Below are positions 25,253 to 37,327 of a DNA stretch of 64,000 nt, piece after piece (position 1 is the first letter of the stretch; every line of letters starts with the position of its first letter). The stretch spans positions 82,458,759 through 82,522,758 of the forward strand of contig OW121743.1 in NCBI GenBank assembly GCA_933228675.1, read 5' to 3'. Under the pieces are notes generated by a model, which worked only from the letters and a program-made list of their open reading frames with translations, ran no database searches and had not been told where the DNA came from. Position numbers and translations under genes: made by a program. This DNA comes from Stomorhina lunata (Eukaryota > Arthropoda > Insecta > Diptera > Rhiniidae).

Positions 25253-26212
25253 ATGTACATATGTATGTGTGTTTATAAGCCAAATGCTTTTAAATTAAAA
25301 TGTTTTAAAGATTATCTTTAACCCTTATAAGGCCACATTTTTTAGTATTTGTCATATGGATAGATTACGATAACTTGAAGCTCTAAAAATCGTATATAAA
25401 GCCCGGCCAATCAGCCAAATCAACGCCTAAGCCGAATATCCATGACGCTAAGGTAATGTTCTTTTGGGTATTTCAAAATCAGATATAAACTTAGACATGA
25501 TCTTAGTGCCATTTGTTTTCAAATTAATATATTTAAGTAGTTTTATGTCTTAAAATATATAATAACCCCAATCTCAATTTTGAAAGAATTTCTTAAAATG
25601 ATCACAGCCTGAAAAGGGTTAAAGTGCAATAATATTTTTATATTCATGAATAAATAAATATTTTCTATTTGCTTTTTATCTCCTTTTGCCATACGTATGT
25701 AGATAAAAATGCAAAATTTGAAGCATTTTACCTTAAATTTAATCCTTTTAAAAGCTTTTATTTCAATCCTTATCTAAAATTATTCAAAACATAATCAAGT
25801 ATATTATTTGCTATTTGCCAGATAATCATTTGCGTATAAAATACACATACGAGTGTACATATAATATTTATAAAGCCAAAATGAAAATCTCCTAACAACT
25901 ATTTTGCATAATTCTCCACATGGAATTCAAGCACCACTTAACACTTTCAAATCCAGACACATAGAATGGAAAGAAAAAAAATAAACTGATTTTTTGGCTC
26001 ACTTGATTTTCAAGGAGGAACAATAACCTCTTTATATCCTAAACAATTTCATGCAACCGAAAAAAAGGGAACAAAACTCTTTCGTTTCTAAACATTTTGC
26101 TTTATTTAACACTTATTTTACATTTAAAATATCAAAAAATATGAAAAGAATATGGAAATAAAATTATATTAGAAAATAAGAAAAAAAAATCACAGAAGTC
26201 GAATAATATTTA
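25253..26212. other. AT-rich DNA without recognisable genes
   Basis: No conserved frame. GATCACAGCCTGAAAAGGGTTAAAG-like sequence near 25600 and CCCTTATAAGGCC near 25322 may be ends of an unidentified small repeat, but I could not pair them convincingly. Confidence 0.4.
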
Positions 26213-26866
26213 GGGGATTCACAAGGTGTGCTATTATCATATTAAGTAAACAATTTTAAAAGTACTCTTCTGTTATAAATATTATAACTTTTTTTCTGAT
26301 ATACTTCATTAATTCAAATACCTTTTTATTGCCTTTAATTACTTTGTTTTTGTACAGAATAAAAATTTATACAAAATTTTGTCATGACAGTACTTTTTTA
26401 TGCAAAAATCTAGAAGGCAGAATTTACCGCCAATTATAGACTGTGGTCTTAGCTTTCTAGCAGTATATAAGTCATCTGCCTATATTTGCATATATAGCTT
26501 TAAATTGATAATATTTAATATGATAAAATACAAATAAATTTTTGAATTATGACTTTGTTCAGAGTTCAAAAGTTAAATAATAAATATTAAGACAACCTAA
26601 AGGATAAACTTTACAACCAATTAAAGCTGGTAGTCTTTGCTTTATAACAGTATATAAATTATCTGCATATATTTGCATACTTAGGATTAAATCATTAATA
26701 AGTAATATGATATTATAAAAATACGTTATGAAAATAAGTCATTGCTAATAACTCTAAAGCTACCGAATTCTAAAAAAGTTGTTTTTTTTTAATTTACTTA
26801 ATTAAAATACATACAATAACAAATCTTTATGATAATATGACTTTCAAAAACACCTTGTGAATCCCC
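26213..26866. mobile_element. TIR element (MITE, PIF/Harbinger-like) with TTA target duplication
   Basis: The 17-bp ends GGGGATTCACAAGGTGT (26213-26229) and its exact inverse (26850-26866) are bounded on both sides by TTA (26210-26212, 26867-26869). The 654-bp element has no ORF. Inside are two copies, about 186 bp apart, of a unit ending in CTGC..ATATTTGCATA (26476 and 26662), the same unit that forms the array at 34.5-36.85 kb. A 3-bp TTA duplication with G-rich ends is typical of PIF/Harbinger MITEs; superfamily is inferred. Confidence 0.75.
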
Positions 26867-27469
26867 TTAATACTCAAATCATGAAAGACCAGGAACACTT
26901 AAATACTCCAAATAATTTTCAAAGGAAAAATACAATTTCCTTCGCATACAAACAAACGTTAGAATTTTATATTTATCAAAAAACGTTCAAAGTTCATGAT
27001 ATGATATCCTGAGGGGTTTTCCTGGAGAGCAACAGAGTGAAAACTTAACTTCATGTGTATCGAGTTCAACTGTATCGTGTAAAGAATATGGAATTCCTTT
27101 CCTTTACAAACAAAATGTTAACAATATTTTTTTTCAGCTTTTTCGGTTTTCTTTGGAAAACAAATATTTTAAAACCAGGATTTCATTACATCTCGCAAAT
27201 TTATTGGGTATTTCTTACTTCTTTCTAAAGAAATTTGCAATGCAAATATGTATGATACGCCTGAGGGATTATTATGATTATATAGAAAAAGAGTTATTTT
27301 TCGTATTAAAAATTTAATATAAATTTTAAAATTATTTAGGAAATTATTACCGGAATTGGCTTTTAATATTTAAATAAGAAAATTCATAACAAAATAAATC
27401 CTCTTAAGGAAATTTTAAAAATTTCAAGATAACACGTAAAATATTTGAATTTAAAGCTTTTTAATTTTG
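26867..27469. other. AT-rich DNA, no gene recognised
   Basis: About 600 bases flanking minisatellite G on its left. No repeated structure beyond poly-A/T runs was seen. Confidence 0.45.
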
Positions 27470-29310
27470 TAGGAAATTTTTCAAAAATTTCCTATTTTTA
27501 AAGGAAATGTTTCAAAAAGTTCCTATTTTTATAGAAAAATTTTCAAAAATTTCCTTATCTAGAGGAAATTTTTCAAAAATTTCCTATGTTTATAGGAAAT
27601 TTTTCAAAAATTTCCTGTATTTATATGAAATTTTTCAAAAATTTCTTATATATATAGGAACATTTTCAAAAAATTTATATTTTTATAAGAAATTTTTCAA
27701 AAATTATCTAGTTTTATAGGAATTTTTTCAAAAATTTCCTATTTTTAAAGGAATTTTTTCAAAAAATTTCCTATTTTTAAAGGAAATTTTTGAAAAATTT
27801 CCAATTTTTATAGGAAATTTTTTTAAAAATTTCTTATTTTTATAGGATTTTTTTTTAAATTTCCTATTTTTTACGAAGTTTTGAGGAAATTTTTCAAAAA
27901 TTTTCTATTTTTATAAAATTTCTTATTTGTTTAGAAAATTTTTTTAAAAACTTCTTATTTTTTATAGGAAATTTTTGAAAAATTTCTTATTTTTAAAGTA
28001 TTTTTTTCAAAAAAAAAAAAAATTTATAGGAAGTTTTTCAAACATTTCTTATTATTATATGAATTTTTTTAAACATTTTTCTAGGATTTTTTTTTTAATT
28101 TTTTATTTTTATAGGAAACTTAAAAAAAATTTTCCATAAAAATAAGAAATTTTAGAAAAATTTTCTATAAAAATAGGAAATTTTTGAAAAATTTCCTAAA
28201 AAAAATGAAATTTTGAAAAATTTATGATAAAAATAGTAAATATTTGAAAAATTTCCTATGACAATTAAAAATTTTTCAAAAATTTCCTATAAAAATAAAT
28301 AAATTTTTGAAAAATTTCTTATAAAAATGAGAAATTTTTGAAAAATTTTCTATGAAAGTAAGAAATTTTTCAAAAATTTTCAAAAATTTATAAAAATTTT
28401 CTATAAAAATAAGAAATCTTAGAAAAATATTTTATAAAAATAAGAAAATTCAGAAAAATTTCCTATAAAAATAAGAAATTTTTGAAAAATTTCCTACAAA
28501 AATAAGAAAATTTTGAAAAATTTCCTATAAAAATAAGAAATTTTTGAAAAACTTTCTATAAAAATAAGAAATTTTTGAAAAATTTCCTAAAAAAATAAGA
28601 ACTTTTTAAATAATTTCTTATAAAAATAGTAAATTTTTGAAAAATTTCCTATAAAAATTAAATTTTTTGAAAAATTTTCTACAAAAATAAGAAATTGTTG
28701 AAAAATTTCATATAAAAATAAGAAATTATTTTTGTAAGAAACTTTTCCAAAATTTTTTCAAAAATTCTTATTTTTTTTAGAAAATTTTTCAAAAATTTCT
28801 TATTTTTATAGGAAATTATTCAAAAATATTTTATTTTTATAGAAAATTTTTAAAAAGTTTCTTATTATTATAGGAAATTTTTCAAAAATTTCTTGTATAA
28901 ATAGGAAATTTTTCAAAAACTTCTTATCTTTTTTTTTTAGAAAATTTTTAAAAAATTTCTTATTTCATAGGAAATTTTTCAAAAATTTCTTATTTAAATA
29001 GGAAATTTTTTTAAAAACTTCTTATCTTTTTTTAGAAAATTTTTCAAAAATTTTTAATTTTTTAAAATTTCTTAGTTTTATAGGAAGTTTTTTAAAAATT
29101 TCTTATTTTTCTTATTTCAAAAATTTCTTATTTTTATAGGAAATTTTTCAAAAATTTCTTTATTTTATAAAAAATTTCTTGTTTTTATAGGAAATTTTTC
29201 AAAATTTTCTAATTTTTATAGAAAATTTTAAAAATTTCTTCTTTTGTTGTAAATTTTTCAAAAATTTCTCCTTTTTATAGAAAAGTTTTAAAAATTTCTA
29301 ATTTTGTATG
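27470..29310. repeat. Minisatellite G, 31-bp unit, three blocks of alternating orientation
   Basis: Unit parts are ATTTTTCAAAAATTTC and CTATTTTTATAGGAA. Plus orientation runs about 27470-28115, the inverse (CCTATAAAAATAAGAAATTT...) about 28115-28735, and plus again about 28735-29305. There is no loop between the first two blocks, so they form a large near-perfect palindrome. The core differs from TTTTCTATAGAAAA but unit length is the same. Confidence 0.9.
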
Positions 29311-29939
29311 TTCATATTTAAGTCATATTTTTCTTTTAAAAGAATCACCTTAAAGCTTTAAGGGAAATTTATATTCATTTTATTGTTCCTTCTTACCTGT
29401 CAAGCCATTGGCCTTTTAGCACTTTAAAGCTTATTGCTTTCAAATAAAACGATAAAAATAAATGTTCGACTAAAAGTCATCAATGAGACATTGGCTTTTT
29501 TACATTGTTACAAAGATACATATTATTTACAGTGGGGCTAGTAGGAAAACATGTAAAAAGTTGTTTACATGAAATAAAAAATGTAAAAATAGAAGTGAAA
29601 TCTGATAAAAATTGGATTAGAAATTTGTTAGTTCAACAAATTTTGAAAAGAACTCAAATTCTGTTGGACTTACTTGATTTTTTTTTTATGATTTTGTTAC
29701 CAATTTATCCCACTGTTTTACAGAACATTTATTTGCTTATATTATTTCTCCTTTGTACACCTGTTGTATTTAAAAACCCATTGTATTTGCTTACAGCTTT
29801 CCTTTTTTTTATGTCCTACAAGTACATATTTGTTTTTAGGTTTTAGAAAAAAGAGACTCGTTTCTATTTTAAAACTACAAGATACATTTTAAAGTACATA
29901 AGAATATTGAGGGGGAACAACCTTAAGGTCAGCACTTTT

Positions 29940-29956
29940 AAGGCCTTAAGATATGC
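29940..29956 (-). promoter_or_regulatory. Weak Su(Hw)-like motif
   Basis: Minus-strand CTTAGCATATCTTAAGG (core 29944-29956). It matches the version at 54833 (TATAGCATATCTTAAGG) better than the main consensus. Confidence 0.3.
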
Positions 29957-30204
29957 TAAGCTATACCTATCTAATAACTTTTTATTTCGCCTAAAGTTTA
30001 ATAACTTCCTTTTTCATAAACGAAAAATAAAGTTATTATAAAATAATAAACAAAATTTTCTACACAAAATACTTTCAGTATGCCTTTGATAATATTATTA
30101 GTTGTCTATGAATAAGGGCAAACGCGTATTGAGACTTATATAAAAAAACTTTCAAATTTGAACTAAGATCTTAAACATATCAGTAATTTTTTTGTATTAA
30201 CTTA

Positions 30205-30275
30205 TTATCGATTTTAACCTAAATATGCAAATATATGCAAACGATTTATAGACTAGCGTAAAGCTAAGACAACAG
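30205..30275 (-). repeat. Octamer unit, inverted copy
   Basis: Read on the minus strand: GTCTTAGCTTTACGCTAGTC, a short gap, then TTTGCATATATTTGCATATT. This is the same order as in the tandem array at 34.5-36.85 kb. It is the only inverted copy I found. Confidence 0.6.
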
Positions 30276-31062
30276 CTGTTTAATCGATGTTAGTTTTGTT
30301 TTAAAAGTTTTCACTAGAAGCAAGTTATAGCCTCCTTAACATGTGCATTTATTTTGCTCTAAAACAAATTTAAAGGCCTTTTCTAGAATTTGTATCTTCC
30401 CTTCACGGAAATGTCTTTTGTTATATGTGTTAGTAACTACTTTGTTGAAAGAATAGTAGTATAATTTCTCGGAAAGTAGTAGTGGTATTGGTAATGGTAG
30501 TTGAAATGTTGTCATTACTATTGTTATTACCTTTATACATTTGCAAATGTGTATAAAAAGTACTCTTATGATACAACTAAACATCTTTGTTTTCAACATC
30601 TACACACTCATACATTTAAAGTTATCCAAAAAATAATATTAAAAGCATATTTTTCTTGTTGCTTTTTAACTTGTTTTTTCTTTCTCTTATTTCATTGTTG
30701 TTTTTTCCTCATTGTCATCTAACACTTTAACAGAAAACATTTTCTCAAACACCTGAACAAAGTACAAGTTTTAAGGAAAATATACACAGACATACAGAAA
30801 TATATACACAGACATATAGAAAAATACACTCATGTATGTATATACTACATACTATTATGCACATAGAGATATTTGAACATAAAAATTTTAGATATTTGCT
30901 TTTATGAGTAAAAGTTTGTTCGAATGCGTAACCGAAAGGTGAATGTTCTTTGTAGATTACCTACTTATACAGTGACAGAAGAGACGCATATTCATATGAG
31001 ACTGGTTATGGGTATAAAAATATACATTTATATTCGTAGTTGGTTTCTAGAATTTATTTTTA

Positions 31063-33110
31063 GGGCAATTCCATGGTAAAGTGGATAATAAAATAAAAAA
31101 ATGATCGAATAAAACATATTTTTTTTAGATATAAAAATTGTTACCAATTTATTAAGGATATAACTTTTGAAAATGGCGCACTACAAACTTAAATTTATAT
31201 TGAATTAAAGCATAAGGTCTCAGCTTAAAACTGTATTGAAATTATCTGCAAATATTTGCATATCTCAGAGTAAATCTATGAAAAGTGACCTAAAAATATT
31301 GATTTTCTGAATACGCTTAAAACCTCATAGAACAAAATTATTGATATTTATCTGGACTAAATATGAGCAAAAAAAAAAATAGTACAACCCAATTATATAC
31401 TAATTATAAAATATGAAATAAATGTTTCTTTGTTTTCTTGTTTTAGTGAAGATTAAAAATGTTCACCAAATTAGTTAGGCTATCACATTTACAGAACAAA
31501 ATTTATTTTAGAATAAAGTAAAAGGTATCTTCTTCATTATATCGTAAAACTAAACTGCATACATTTGCATATGTAGCCCAAAATCAGTTCTAAGTGATGT
31601 AATATATTTTTAATTATCCCGTGAACATTCTAAAATGATGCTATTACTTGTTCTATTTTCTAAATGTATATTTTTTTGCAACAACTACAAATTGTGAAAA
31701 ATTTAGTGATTTCTTTCCTTTTTTTAAACTTTTAAGAAAATTATAACGTTTACACATATTTAATAATAATATTAAATTTATCTCATATTAGAGACTGAGA
31801 TCTTAGCTTTATAACGATATATAAAATATCTGCATATATTTGCATATTAAGCCCCTGTAAAGATACGAAATTTGTTTTAATGTATATACATTTTTATTTC
31901 AATATTGGCACGAATTTTTAATTTATCCGCCCCATTGTGTAAAGTTTACTGCTTATATTCTTCCTCTCGTTTTCCAGAATGTTTCCGTTGGTGTTGTTCT
32001 GTTTATGTCTATAAGCAGGGCAACAAGTTTCTCTTATTTGCTGTAAAGAGCAGACCAACATTTTGCTCTTTCATTTATCGGCTCTCTCTGTTGCTGTTAA
32101 CTTCAGATAATCCATTTGTACAACGTATGGATGAGTGTGTTCTTGATCTTGTGAGAATGTATTGGAACATTCATGAACATTTGTGAGCCGCATTGTTAGT
32201 AATTACATCAGCAGAAAATACTAGAAACTCTCTTGTCTACTCTAAAAGGCTGACGAACTGATATCGTGGTTTGAATTGAGACGCGTATAAGAGAACAGTG
32301 AGACTAAGAATATTTTTGAAGCAGTATTTTATTGTGTCCATTCTGTTAAGGCTTTCAAATACCCGACTCATTATACTTAGAAGGTTTGTGGTGTCATCCT
32401 TTTCATGAAGAACAAGCGAATGAGAGCAGCATAACTAATATATAAGCCTAACAGTGGAGTGCTTCTAAAGCAGTATTTTCCAAAAGGCTAAAGCTTATTA
32501 CTGTAAAAATGATCACTTAAGTTTGGAAATGATCATAATGAAAATTCTTCACAGAACCACAATATATAAAGACAGTGCGGGTAATGTGGTATACCTATTT
32601 GTTCTTAGATTGTCAAATTTTTGTCTGATTTAGAAATATTAAACCCACAATTTCAAAACCGACCTTATTAAATATGAAACTGTGGTACAAAAAAAAGTTA
32701 CTATACCATTATTACCCAAAGTTACTCTATTAGCATGGGTTTGAATACCACTATTCTAAAACAACTTTGGCCATTATTAGCAGCAATTTTATTAATGCAA
32801 AAAAACTTTTTTTACTCTTACTTAAAAACGCTCTCCGTTAGGCCAACATTGTTCTTAATGCACCGATACTTGCAAAAAGCTGAACAAAAAAAAACTACAA
32901 AATTTGGTAGGTTATAACTATTTTCAATAAAAACCTACAAGTTTAAGTTTACATCAAACAAAAGTCTGGAGTCTTGGCTTTACTTTAAAGTATAATTCAT
33001 CTGCATATATTTGCATATTTTTAGCAAAATTAATAATTTCAGACATGATCTCAAACAAGATTTTTTTTTAATAACTTAGAATTAACCGCTTTCACATGGA
33101 ACTACCCCCT
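31063..33110. mobile_element. Possible diverged TIR element containing four octamer units and a nested insertion
   Basis: The left end GGGCAATTCCATGGTAAAG (about 31064) and the inverse of the right end GGGTAGTTCCATGTGAAAG (ending about 33106) agree at about 20 of 26 positions. They resemble a diverged form of the GGGGATTCACAAGGTGT ends at 26213. Octamer units lie at about 31245, 31555, 31830 and 33001. Target duplication is not clear (TTA against TTG). The interval between the third and fourth units (about 31900-32950) is richer in GC and looks like a separate insertion. Confidence 0.4.
31900..32560. other. Unidentified GC-richer insertion, possibly an LTR or element fragment
   Basis: Base composition changes abruptly here. 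A 93-codon frame (31905-32186, start MARIFNLSAP) runs through it without a domain I recognise. Its position between octamer units suggests a nested mobile insertion. No terminal TG...CA repeat pair was found within the window, so an LTR is only a guess. Confidence 0.3.
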
Positions 33111-34480
33111 TGCTTCAATTTACCTACATTTATGTTGTTTTCCTATGCATGTATATAACCTTATAGTGCTATTTATTTGTACATTTGAATGTAAATTTTC
33201 ATGTGTATTTGTATATTTACCATACACTAACATGTTGTATTTGACACTTAAATAGCATTTGGAAGTAGTCCGTTGGATAATCATGAAATTGTGCAAAAAA
33301 AAACATGAATGAAATAAGCTATTAATGTTTCACGCTTATTATGCTGTTGATGATTGTTATCAGAGAGTAGAAAAGTTTTTGCCATTTACATGTTCAGGTG
33401 TATTTGAGCATGCCCTACATTATGGGGGGATATGGGCTAACGAAAGTTTAGAAAATATAAATTTTGGTTTTAAGTATCAAAATCGATATATTTGAACAGA
33501 GTGGATATATGTGCAGGTGGAATTGATTTCAGTTTAAATTAAAGGTCTAATATTATATTAGTTTAACAGAGACAAAAGAATCACGTTAACAACAATTCAA
33601 GTTACAATCCTGTTCACTTCCAGTCATTACATTAATGTTGAGACTTTACATTTAGAAAATTTTGAATAATATAAGCTTTCTGCCTGCTTTTAAACCATTT
33701 CAATAGAAATTTAAGCTAAAAACCTTTAAACACTTTAAAATAACTAACACTTGTATAAGACTGGACTTCTACTTGATTTTGTTTCCTACTATATCTATTT
33801 CAACCAAAGGAGGCCATTTAGTAGTCTCCTAACTCCAACACTTACTTTCTAATTATAAATTTCTTATTTACTTAAGTTTTTCCTTAATTTTTCTTCATGT
33901 TTTTCATTTATGACACAGAAACTTTTTTTATTTACATTCTTCTTATAATTGTTGTTTCAGTTAAAAGTAAGTTGTTAGCTATTTATAACATTCTGCTATA
34001 TCAAGAAATATTTTACAAAGGTAATAAAATCTATGAGATTTGAAATTAAGCTGCCCTTTTTTCCCAGACTCTGTGTTTAATATTTGCTCGAGACTAACAA
34101 ATAACAAAAGAACGTAAAGAATGTTTGATGTTACATTGAAATGTAATAAATAGCCCTAAGGTATGCTATGTTAGTTTTTGTAGTTATGACACAATAAAGC
34201 TGATGACAGAAGGAGAAGAAGAGAAAGGAAACAAATACAATGATGAGAAGGAATGTTTAAATGAATGAATCAGAGAAATAGGAAGGAAAGAGGCTTAGAT
34301 GTAATGAGAATTGGCATGATAAGAGAAATAAACATAAATTTATTGAAGTCAAAAGAACAGTAATACCTCGATGAACATGGTTTTGATTTAAGAAAACATT
34401 GCAATGAATGTAAGATTTGGGGAAATTGCTGGACAAGGGTGAGAATTCCAACAAGTTTTAGTTAAAAAAATTAAGAATTT
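33111..34480. other. AT-rich DNA without recognisable genes
   Basis: Purine-rich stretch on the plus strand at about 34205-34290. The minus-strand 65-codon frame there has no family resemblance. One Su(Hw)-like motif is listed separately. Confidence 0.45.
34151..34170 (-). promoter_or_regulatory. Su(Hw)-like motif, one base shorter
   Basis: Minus-strand CATAGCATACCTTAGGG (core 34155-34166). It is about 330 bases before the octamer tandem array begins. Confidence 0.4.
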
Positions 34481-34489
34481 GTTAGGATG

Positions 34490-36850
34490 TAACTTTCTTT
34501 CTTAAAATCTAACACATCTAACACAGCAGAACTATATATAAAAAGGAGTGGTATTTTTGCTAAATAACAAGATATAAATCATCTGCATATATTTGCATGT
34601 TTAGCCTACAATTACATTTGTGTGATTTAAGTGAATACAAAATATTTAAAAATAAAAAATTATTGTGCTTCTAAATTAATTAAAGACTTTTAAAAAAAAC
34701 CTTCTTTGCTAAACGGCTACAAAGCTAGATTTATATCATTTTTAACTCTTAAGTCTCAACTTCTTAACAGTATAACAATTATCTGCATAAATTTGCATAT
34801 TGAGCCCGAAATCAGTAATAAATTACATAAAGTAAAAATTTATTGTTATTATTGTTCTTCTAAATCAATTTAAGCCTTTACAGATTTAAAAAAATATTTT
34901 TAAATATTTATAGAGTTATCCATTCTATAACTTTATGTGCTCAATGGATACAAAGCTGAATTTACACTATATTAAAGTCCTAGGTCTTAGCTTCTTAACA
35001 GTATAACAATTATGTGCATATATTTGCATATTTTGCCCAAAATCAGTAATAAGTGATATATTTAGGAAAATTCCATAATATTCAAAAATAAAAAATTATT
35101 GTTCTAAATCAATTTAAGAAAATTTAAAAAATATTTTAAATATTTACACAAGATTTACTATCATATAACTTTATTTTCTAAATGACTACAAAGCTAGATT
35201 TATATCATTTAAAAGTCTTAAGTCCCAGCTTCTTAACAGTATAAGAATTAACTGCATATATTTGCATATTTAGCCTAAAATCTGTAATAAGTAACGTAAA
35301 AATTTATAAATATATTCCTAAATAAAAAGTAATGGTTCTTCTAAATCAATTTAAGACTTTAAAGACAATTTTTAAAATATTTTTAAATATCTACACAAGT
35401 TTCGCTCCTCTATAACTTTCTATACTAAACGGCTATAAAGCTATATCGTATTTAAGTCTCAGCTTCTTAAACGTATAATAATTATTTGCATATATTTGCA
35501 TATCAGTTATAAGTGACATAACGTAAAAACTGATAGTAAATTTTCAAAATATATCAAAATACAAAATTATTGTTCTTCTTCTTAATCAATTAAAGCATTT
35601 AAAGAAAATTTAAAAAATCTTCTTTACTATTTATACAAGATTCGCTCTTCCATAACTTTTTTGTTTAAACGGCTGCAAAGCTGGATTTATATCACATTAA
35701 AGTTTCAAGTCTCAGCTTCTTAACAGTATGACAATTATCTGCATATACTTGCATATTTATCCTAAAATCAGTAATAACTGACATAACGTAATAACTTATA
35801 GTAAATTTTCAATATATTCCAAAATACAAAATTATTGTTCTTCTAAATCAATTTAAGCCTTTAAAGAAAATTTTAAAAATTTTCTTAAATATTTACACAA
35901 GATTTTCTTATACATAACTTTCTTTGCTAAACGGCTGCAAAGCTGGATTTATATCATATTAAAGTCTTAAGTCTCTGCTTCTTAACAGTATAAAAATTAT
36001 CTGCATATATTTGCATATTTAGCCCAAATTTTGAAATAAGTGGCATAATGAAAAATTTAAAGTAAAAATTTTTTAATATTCTAAAATAAAAAAAATTATT
36101 CTTCTTCTAAATCAATTTAAGTCTCAAAAAAAATTTTTTTAAATATTTTTAACATTTCCACAAGATTCGCTCATCTATAACTTTCTTTACTAAATGGATA
36201 CAAAGCTAAATTAACATCTTATTAAGGTCTGAAGTCTCGACTTCTTAGCAGTATAACAATTATCTGCATATAATTGCATATTAAGCCCAAAATCAGTTAT
36301 AAGTGACATAACTTAAAAATTTATAGTAATTTTTTAAATATTCCAAGATTAGAAATTATTGTTCTTCTAAATCAATTTAAGCCTTTAAAGAAAATTTTCA
36401 AAATCTTCTTAAATATTTACACAAGATTCGCTTTTCAATAACTTATTCTACTAAACGGCTATAAAACTAACTTTGCATTATAATAAGGTCTTAAGTCTCA
36501 GCTTCTTAACAGTATACAAATTATCTGCATATATTTGCATATTTAGCCTAAAATTACTTAAATGCAATATAAGAGGAAATTTAAATTTTTCAAATATTTA
36601 AAAATAAAAATGGTATTCTTCTAAATCAATTTAAATCTTTAAAGAAAATTTTCAAAATTTTCTTAAATATTTACACAAGATTTGATCTTCTATAACTTTC
36701 TCTACTAAACGACTATAAAGCTAACTTTACATCATGTCAATATCTTAGGTCTCAGCTTCTTAACAGTATAACAATGATCAGCATATATCTGCAAATTTCG
36801 TCTTAAATCAGTAAAATGATAGGGCAATTTTTTTTTTTAATTTACTAAAA
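34490..36850 (+). repeat. Tandem array of about ten 200-266 bp units, each with an octamer (ATTTGCAT) motif
   Basis: Successive octamer cores lie at about 34591, 34790, 35019, 35256, 35494, 35746, 36006, 36265, 36531 and 36786. Each unit reads in order: TTCTTCTAAATCAATTTAAG; ATTTACACAAGATTCGCT; ATAACTTTCTTTACTAAACG; CTACAAAGCTAGATTTATAT; GTCTCAGCTTCTTAACAGTA; ATTATCTGCATATATTTGCA; TAGCCCAAAATCAGTAATAA. Copies are diverged, but the stretch from GTCTCAGCTT to TTTGCATA is the best kept. The array ends about 110 bases before the furin exon acceptor. Confidence 0.9.
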
Positions 36851-36944
36851 ATTATTTTGTTAGCATATTTCTTCAAGCCACTTTTAATTTTCTACATTCT
36901 CATTTAAATACCACAAATTACAAACGAAAATATAATAAATAATA

Positions 36945-36964
36945 TTTTCCTTCTTTAATTTCAG
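36945..36964 (+). other. Candidate 3' splice acceptor upstream of the furin-like exon
   Basis: A pyrimidine run (ATTTTCCTTCTTTAATTTCAG) ends at 36964 and is followed by ATTTTT. It is the best acceptor in the 500 bases before the start codon. If used, the upstream intron would reach back beyond the window start, because no other coding exon is visible in 1-36944. Confidence 0.5.
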
Positions 36965-37327
36965 ATTTTTTTCTACTACTTAACACCACCAACATAATGA
37001 CTGTCGTTATCATATTTCAATAACAACGAAAATTTATAAATATACTAAAAATCAAAATAACAGTTTTTTAAATTTTCATAAATCATAGAAAAAAAAGGAA
37101 AATCTGCACGCATGTTGTTGTCTTTAGATAAAACAATAAAAACTTTACATATGATCTTAAAAACTTTTTCTCCTGAGAAATCCTTAAAGTTTTACTAAAA
37201 ACCACTCTACACACCCACCACTACCAACACCCTCATAAAGGAAAATTTTCAAATTATTTTGAACTCTACGAAATTTCCAACATTACAAACCACACAAAAA
37301 TTAAATCCCTCAAAAATCTAACTAGCT
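36965..37327 (+). other. Probable 5' UTR of the furin-like exon
   Basis: This stretch separates a strong 3' splice acceptor from the start codon. It is non-coding, with stops in all frames. It carries an A/C-rich tract (about 37199-37240) of the sort often seen in fly leaders. It contains no minisatellite, unlike the flanking DNA. Whether transcription starts here or arrives by splicing from an upstream exon cannot be decided from the sequence. Confidence 0.5.

Larger units (their letters stand above)
29311..31060. other. AT-rich DNA with one inverted octamer unit; no gene recognised
   Basis: The 113-codon hydrophobic frame at 29505-29846 has no family resemblance and is judged to be chance. 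Near 30780-30840 ATATACACAGACATA is directly repeated. Microsatellite-like TATG runs occur around 30835. Confidence 0.45.

Noticed and set aside
29505..29846. 113-codon hydrophobic ORF as a membrane protein
   Set aside because: Composition is what T-rich intron DNA gives by chance; no motif, splice context or repeat support.
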